Positions 6,451 through 8,637 of a DNA stretch of 8,637 bases are shown here, one piece after another. Positions within the stretch are counted from its first letter, which is position 1. Each line of letters starts with the position of its first letter. Below the pieces are notes generated by a model, which was not told the origin of the DNA, ran no database searches, and saw only the letters and a list, made by a program, of their open reading frames with translations. Both the position numbers and the translations under genes were made by a program. This stretch comes from an uncultured Pseudomonadota bacterium. Lineage in GTDB: Bacteria; Desulfobacterota_B; Binatia; UBA9968. Location of the stretch: the NCBI GenBank assembly GCA_946478635.1, contig CAMLCX010000186.1, positions 1 through 8,637 of the forward strand. The letters run 5' to 3'.

Positions 6451-6527
6451 ACACCGAAGCGCGCTGCGCTTTGACCCGCTTCTCAAAACATATCCTTTGC
6501 AGGCCCTAGCCTTAGCTCACTTTGACC
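6445..6527 (+). repeat. Duplicated motif pair CTTTGCA ... CTTTGACC upstream of the sigma-54 promoter
   Basis: CTTTGCA at 6445-6451 is followed 17 bp later by CTTTGACC at 6469-6476. The same pair recurs as CTTTGCA at 6495-6501 and, 18 bp later, CTTTGACC at 6520-6527. The two modules are offset by 50-51 bp. The second CTTTGACC is part of the small palindrome TGACC-GAA-GGTCA (6523-6535). The spacing suggests repeated protein-binding sites, but a chance origin of such short motifs is not excluded. Confidence 0.42.
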
Positions 6528-6541
6528 GAAGGTCATCGACG

Positions 6542-6558
6542 TTGGCACTTTGATTGCT
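6542..6558 (+). promoter_or_regulatory. Sigma-54 (RpoN) -24/-12 promoter
   Basis: TTGGCACTTTGATTGCT fits the RpoN consensus YTGGCACGNNNNTTGCW with a single departure (T in place of the G after TGGCAC). The invariant GG (6544-6545) and GC (6556-6557) are separated by exactly 10 bp as required. Transcription would start near 6567-6569, leaving a leader of about 108 nt before the small receiver-like gene at 6677 and reading on into the tctC-type genes. A sigma-54 activator gene ends only 210 bp upstream, which strongly supports the call. Confidence 0.82.
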
Positions 6559-6676
6559 CCCAAAAGTTTTCAAGATCAGCCACTCCTGCACACATACGAC
6601 GGTTCTTTGGAGCGGCTGCTCTGCAACTCGGGCTTCTGGACGGCTGTAGCGTTTTCAAACCCTGGAGCGACTCGCG

Positions 6677-7060
6677 GTGCTTGTCTCGAATTTAAGCTTG
6701 CCCCGCCGGTTCGGTAAGACCTTGCTCGTTTGTTCGAGACGATGCGCGGAAGTCGAAGGTCACCTTGTTGATTCTGGATGTCGATTGACGAAGGTCCGCG
6801 ATGGAAATAAGGCGGTTGGAAAAATTCGCCGTGAAATATTTGACACCGCCATTTTGCTTTCAACGGGCGAACAAATGGATCTAGTCGAAACGATTTTGAA
6901 TCTGCGGGACATCAGACCAACGATGCCAGTGATTGTTCTCGTTGATCCGGCATCTTCAGAGCCGAATGCAGCTGCGCGTTCAATCATTGCGCGCGCTATT
7001 CCCGATATAGCCATTTTTACGCTGAGCGAATTCCAGGCGCATCTGAATTCAACCAAGTAA
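6677..7060 (+). CDS. Small stand-alone receiver-like protein lacking the phospho-acceptor Asp
   Basis: This 127-residue protein begins at a GTG with GGAG at 6664-6667, nine bases upstream. Its pattern resembles a CheY-like receiver fold: KTLLVCSRRC (14-23) as beta1, GCRLTKVRDGNKAVGKI (34-50) as beta2/alpha2, FDTAILLS (55-62) as beta3, MDLVETILNLRDIRPTMPVIVLVD (67-90) covering alpha3 and beta4, then a weaker end. All phosphorylation residues are missing: the acidic pair is Cys19-Ser20, the acceptor Asp position is Ser62, and no conserved Lys-Pro is found. It is not a copy of the activator's receiver at high identity but shares the layout. It is the first gene after the sigma-54 promoter and lies 17 bp before the first tctC-type gene. 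I infer a regulatory partner of the activator; an unrelated alpha/beta protein is possible. Confidence 0.66.
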   Translation: MLVSNLSLPRRFGKTLLVCSRRCAEVEGHLVDSGCRLTKVRDGNKAVGKIRREIFDTAILLSTGEQMDLVETILNLRDIRPTMPVIVLVDPASSEPNAAARSIIARAIPDIAIFTLSEFQAHLNSTK

Positions 7061-7077
7061 TTTGCCAGGAGGAACTT

Positions 7078-8124
7078 ATGAAAGTGAAAGTGCACTTGCT
7101 GGGGGTAAGCCTGATCGGGCTTACGTTATTCAATGGCGCGTTTCAGACACTCCATGCCAATGACTTCTACAACGGCAAAACGATCCGCTTTGTCGTCGGA
7201 TTTGCGGCTGGCGGAGGCTATGATCTTTCGGCTCGGATCGTCGGACGGCACATGGGCAAACACATCCCCGGCAATCCCACCATCGTCGTCGAAAACATGA
7301 CCGGCGCCGGAAGTCTGATTGCGGCGAACTATACGTTTAACAGCGCCAAGCCGGACGGTTTATTCGTGGGCATCTGGAATAGCGCCTATGTGCTCCGCCA
7401 GGCGCTTGGCGACAAAGCCGTGAGGTTTGATGCTCGCAAGCTCGCCTGGATCGGCGCTCCGACCAAAGGCACACCTTTTTGTAGCATCATGGCGCACACA
7501 GGTTTGAAATCGTTGAAGGACGTGGTCGCCGCCAATCGAGAACTAAAAATGGGTTCGACTGGACCCGGCTCCACCTACGACGACATGCCGCAGATATTGA
7601 ACCGAACTCTAAAAACCAAGTTCAAGGTGATTAGCGGCTATGAAGGAACCAGCACGATCCTGGTAGCCATGCGCAGAAAGGAAGTGGACGGCGGTTGCTG
7701 GACTTGGGAGTCGGCGCGGACCACCGCTCGGCCTATGCTGGACGCAAACGGTGATGACAAGCTGATCCCATTCCTCATCCATAGCCGGGAACCGGACCCT
7801 GAAGTGAAAGATCTCCCGCTCATTCCGGAGGTTCTCACGGGCGAGGACAACCTTTCTGCCTATCGGACCTGGTCCGGAACTTACGAGTTTCAGCGTCCCT
7901 TTAGCGCTCCGCCTGGGACACCAAAAGATCGGCTGCAAGTCCTGCGCACGGCATTCGCTGAAACGATGAAAGATCCGGAGTTTATCGCTGAAGCGAAGAA
8001 ATCCAAGTTTGAAGCAACCTACGTCGCCGCGGAAGAGATCGACAAGCATGTGGACAAGGTCTTGTCGATTACTCCCAAAGCCAAAGAGTTGCTCGATTTT
8101 TTGATGGTCAAAGCGAAAAAATGA
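7078..8124 (+). CDS. TctC/Bug-type periplasmic solute-binding protein 1 (tripartite tricarboxylate transporter family)
   Basis: This 348-residue protein begins with a signal peptide: basic residues at 2 and 4, a hydrophobic stretch at about 7-22, and likely cleavage after TLHA at residue 27. The mature start DFYNGKTIRFVVGFAAGGGYDLSAR and the segments IVVENMTGAGSL (69-80) and AKPDG (90-94) are the usual marks of TctC/Bug extracytoplasmic receptors. These bind carboxylates or related small organic compounds and feed them to a TctA/TctB permease. Cys135 (TPFCSIM) and Cys207 (GGCWTW) could form a disulfide, which is not typical of the family. It has a strong AGGAGG ribosome-binding site (7067-7072) and sits in the operon started by the sigma-54 promoter. 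No permease genes are in view, so the receptor may work with one encoded elsewhere, or as a sensor. Confidence 0.9.
   Translation: MKVKVHLLGVSLIGLTLFNGAFQTLHANDFYNGKTIRFVVGFAAGGGYDLSARIVGRHMGKHIPGNPTIVVENMTGAGSLIAANYTFNSAKPDGLFVGIWNSAYVLRQALGDKAVRFDARKLAWIGAPTKGTPFCSIMAHTGLKSLKDVVAANRELKMGSTGPGSTYDDMPQILNRTLKTKFKVISGYEGTSTILVAMRRKEVDGGCWTWESARTTARPMLDANGDDKLIPFLIHSREPDPEVKDLPLIPEVLTGEDNLSAYRTWSGTYEFQRPFSAPPGTPKDRLQVLRTAFAETMKDPEFIAEAKKSKFEATYVAAEEIDKHVDKVLSITPKAKELLDFLMVKAKK
7246..7316 (+). repeat. 71-bp block identical to 8342-8412 (copy in TctC-1)
   Basis: This stretch, inside the first tctC-type gene, matches the second gene base for base over 71 bp at an offset of 1096 bp. Sequence on both sides differs repeatedly, mostly at third codon positions. 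The block spans residues from GRHMG to GAGSL. Confidence 0.9.
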
Positions 8125-8173
8125 ATCAGTCCGTGACCTGGCCGACGGCGAGCTATAGAGAACGGAGAATATT

Positions 8174-8637
8174 ATGAGAGCAAAATCACGATCAGCGGCA
8201 GCCTTGATAGTGGGCATTGTTTCGCTTGCTGCAATTCCCGCTCAATCATCGACCGATGATTTTTACAAGGGCAAGACAATTCGCTTTGTGGTGGGACTCG
8301 CCCCTGGCGGCGGCTATGATCTCTCGGCCCGGACTGTCGGGCGGCACATGGGCAAACACATCCCCGGCAATCCCACCATCGTCGTCGAAAACATGACCGG
8401 CGCCGGAAGTCTTATTGCGGCGAATTACACCTTTAACAGCGCCAAACCTGATGGTTTGTTCGTTGGGATCTGGAATAGCGCCCTCGTCCTACGTCAGGCC
8501 CTTGGCGATAAAGCCATGCGATTCGATGCGCGCAAGTTCGGTTGGGTCGGCGCTCCAACCATTGGTACGCCTCATTGCAGCATCATGACCCACACCGGAC
8601 TCAAAAACCTCAAGGACGTTCTCGCCACCAATCGAGA
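8174..8637 (+). CDS. TctC/Bug-type periplasmic solute-binding protein 2 (partial, runs off window)
   Basis: The frame opens at the ATG at 8174, with GGAG at 8164-8167 as ribosome-binding site, and stays open to the window edge (154 complete codons). It encodes a signal peptide (Arg/Lys-rich residues 2-6, hydrophobic core about 8-21, likely cleavage near IPA at residue 23) and then the same TctC-type receptor start as the preceding gene. From DFY (residue 29 in both) onward I count about 15 differences in about 126 residues, while the signal peptides are unrelated. The Cys in TPHCSIM is kept. Changes such as Tyr104 to Leu, Lys130 to Ile and Phe134 to His fall in a cluster that could alter ligand preference. 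It lies 49 bp after TctC-1 and is probably co-transcribed. Confidence 0.9.
   Translation, partial: MRAKSRSAAALIVGIVSLAAIPAQSSTDDFYKGKTIRFVVGLAPGGGYDLSARTVGRHMGKHIPGNPTIVVENMTGAGSLIAANYTFNSAKPDGLFVGIWNSALVLRQALGDKAMRFDARKFGWVGAPTIGTPHCSIMTHTGLKNLKDVLATNR
8342..8412 (+). repeat. 71-bp block identical to 7246-7316 (copy in TctC-2)
   Basis: This is the second copy of the direct repeat in the tandem tctC-type genes. The block contains no synonymous change, unlike the flanking homologous sequence. Confidence 0.9.

Larger units (their letters stand above)
6332..6676 (+). promoter_or_regulatory. 345-bp regulatory intergenic region of the TctC operon
   Basis: No convincing gene lies here on either strand. 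The region has an upstream part with inverted repeats (GCAAAG/CTTTGC at 6431-6450, AAGCGC/GCGCTT at 6457-6471, TGACC/GGTCA at 6523-6535), a repeated motif pair (6445-6476 and 6495-6527), a sigma-54 promoter (6542-6558), and a leader of about 108 nt to the GTG at 6677. No intrinsic terminator with a T-run is evident after the activator gene. The arrangement, with candidate enhancer sites about 100 bp upstream of a -24/-12 promoter, fits control by the adjacent activator. Confidence 0.7.

Noticed and set aside
6457..6471. AAGCGC-GCT-GCGCTT as an intrinsic terminator for the activator gene
   Set aside because: It lies about 125 bp after the stop, has no following T-run, and falls inside the repeated motif region, so a binding-site or chance explanation is at least as good.
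6576..6863. Antisense 95-codon frame overlapping the leader and the pseudo-receiver gene
   Set aside because: No ribosome-binding site or motif was seen, and it runs against both the sigma-54 promoter leader and the receiver-like frame.
7609..8217. 202-codon antisense frame opposite TctC-1
   Set aside because: It mirrors a well-supported gene whose GC-rich codon use leaves the opposite strand open. It has no family marks.
1..8637. CRISPR array, tRNA/rRNA genes, insertion sequences or integrase genes
   Set aside because: No repeat-spacer pattern, cloverleaf, rRNA-like stretch, transposase motif or terminal inverted repeats were found. The only direct repeats are the tctC block, the octamers and short regulatory motifs.

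Overview
The window reads as part of a Gram-negative bacterial chromosome. The reasons are a sigma-54 (RpoN) activator with a matching -24/-12 promoter, periplasmic TctC/Bug-type solute-binding proteins with signal peptides, dense same-strand gene packing, and GC content that looks moderately high by eye. I cannot name the organism. An uncultivated soil or sediment proteobacterium-like lineage (Desulfobacterota/Binatia-type or similar) is only a guess. All genes I accept lie on the + strand. I see no rRNA, tRNA, CRISPR array, insertion sequence or integrase.

Layout. Positions 3-125 hold the last 40 codons of an FAD-dependent oxidoreductase of the phytoene-dehydrogenase-like type, followed at once by an inverted repeat. 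Positions 200-4751 hold a five-gene catabolic block: two FAH (fumarylacetoacetate hydrolase) family proteins that overlap by ATGA (200-1180, 1177-2124), two paralogous two-domain VOC/extradiol-dioxygenase-like proteins (2216-3085, 3129-4016), and an isochorismatase-like hydrolase (4110-4751). After a 212-bp gap with palindromes comes a sigma-54 response-regulator-like activator (4964-6331). The 345-bp intergenic region 6332-6676 carries a well-formed sigma-54 promoter (6542-6558) with palindromes and a duplicated motif pair upstream of it. Downstream lie a short degenerate receiver-like protein (6677-7060) and two tandem TctC-type solute receptors (7078-8124 and 8174 to the window edge).

How the parts may work together (inference). 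A small organic acid or ring-cleavage-type compound is bound in the periplasm by the TctC receptors. VOC-type metalloenzymes, FAH-type C-C hydrolase(s) and the isochorismatase-like enzyme process it in the cytoplasm. The sigma-54 activator controls at least the receptor operon. The substrate cannot be read from the sequence, and no TctA/TctB membrane components are in view.

The main theme is tandem paralogue pairs: FAH x2, VOC x2, TctC x2, and two receiver-like domains. In several cases one copy, or one domain of each copy, has lost canonical active-site residues. FAH-1 lacks the His-Glu dyad and one metal Glu. The second domain of each VOC protein lacks one metal His. The receiver of the activator is degenerate, and the small stand-alone receiver has no phospho-acceptor Asp. 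The TctC pair also shares a 71-bp block with no nucleotide difference inside otherwise diverged DNA, which suggests gene conversion.
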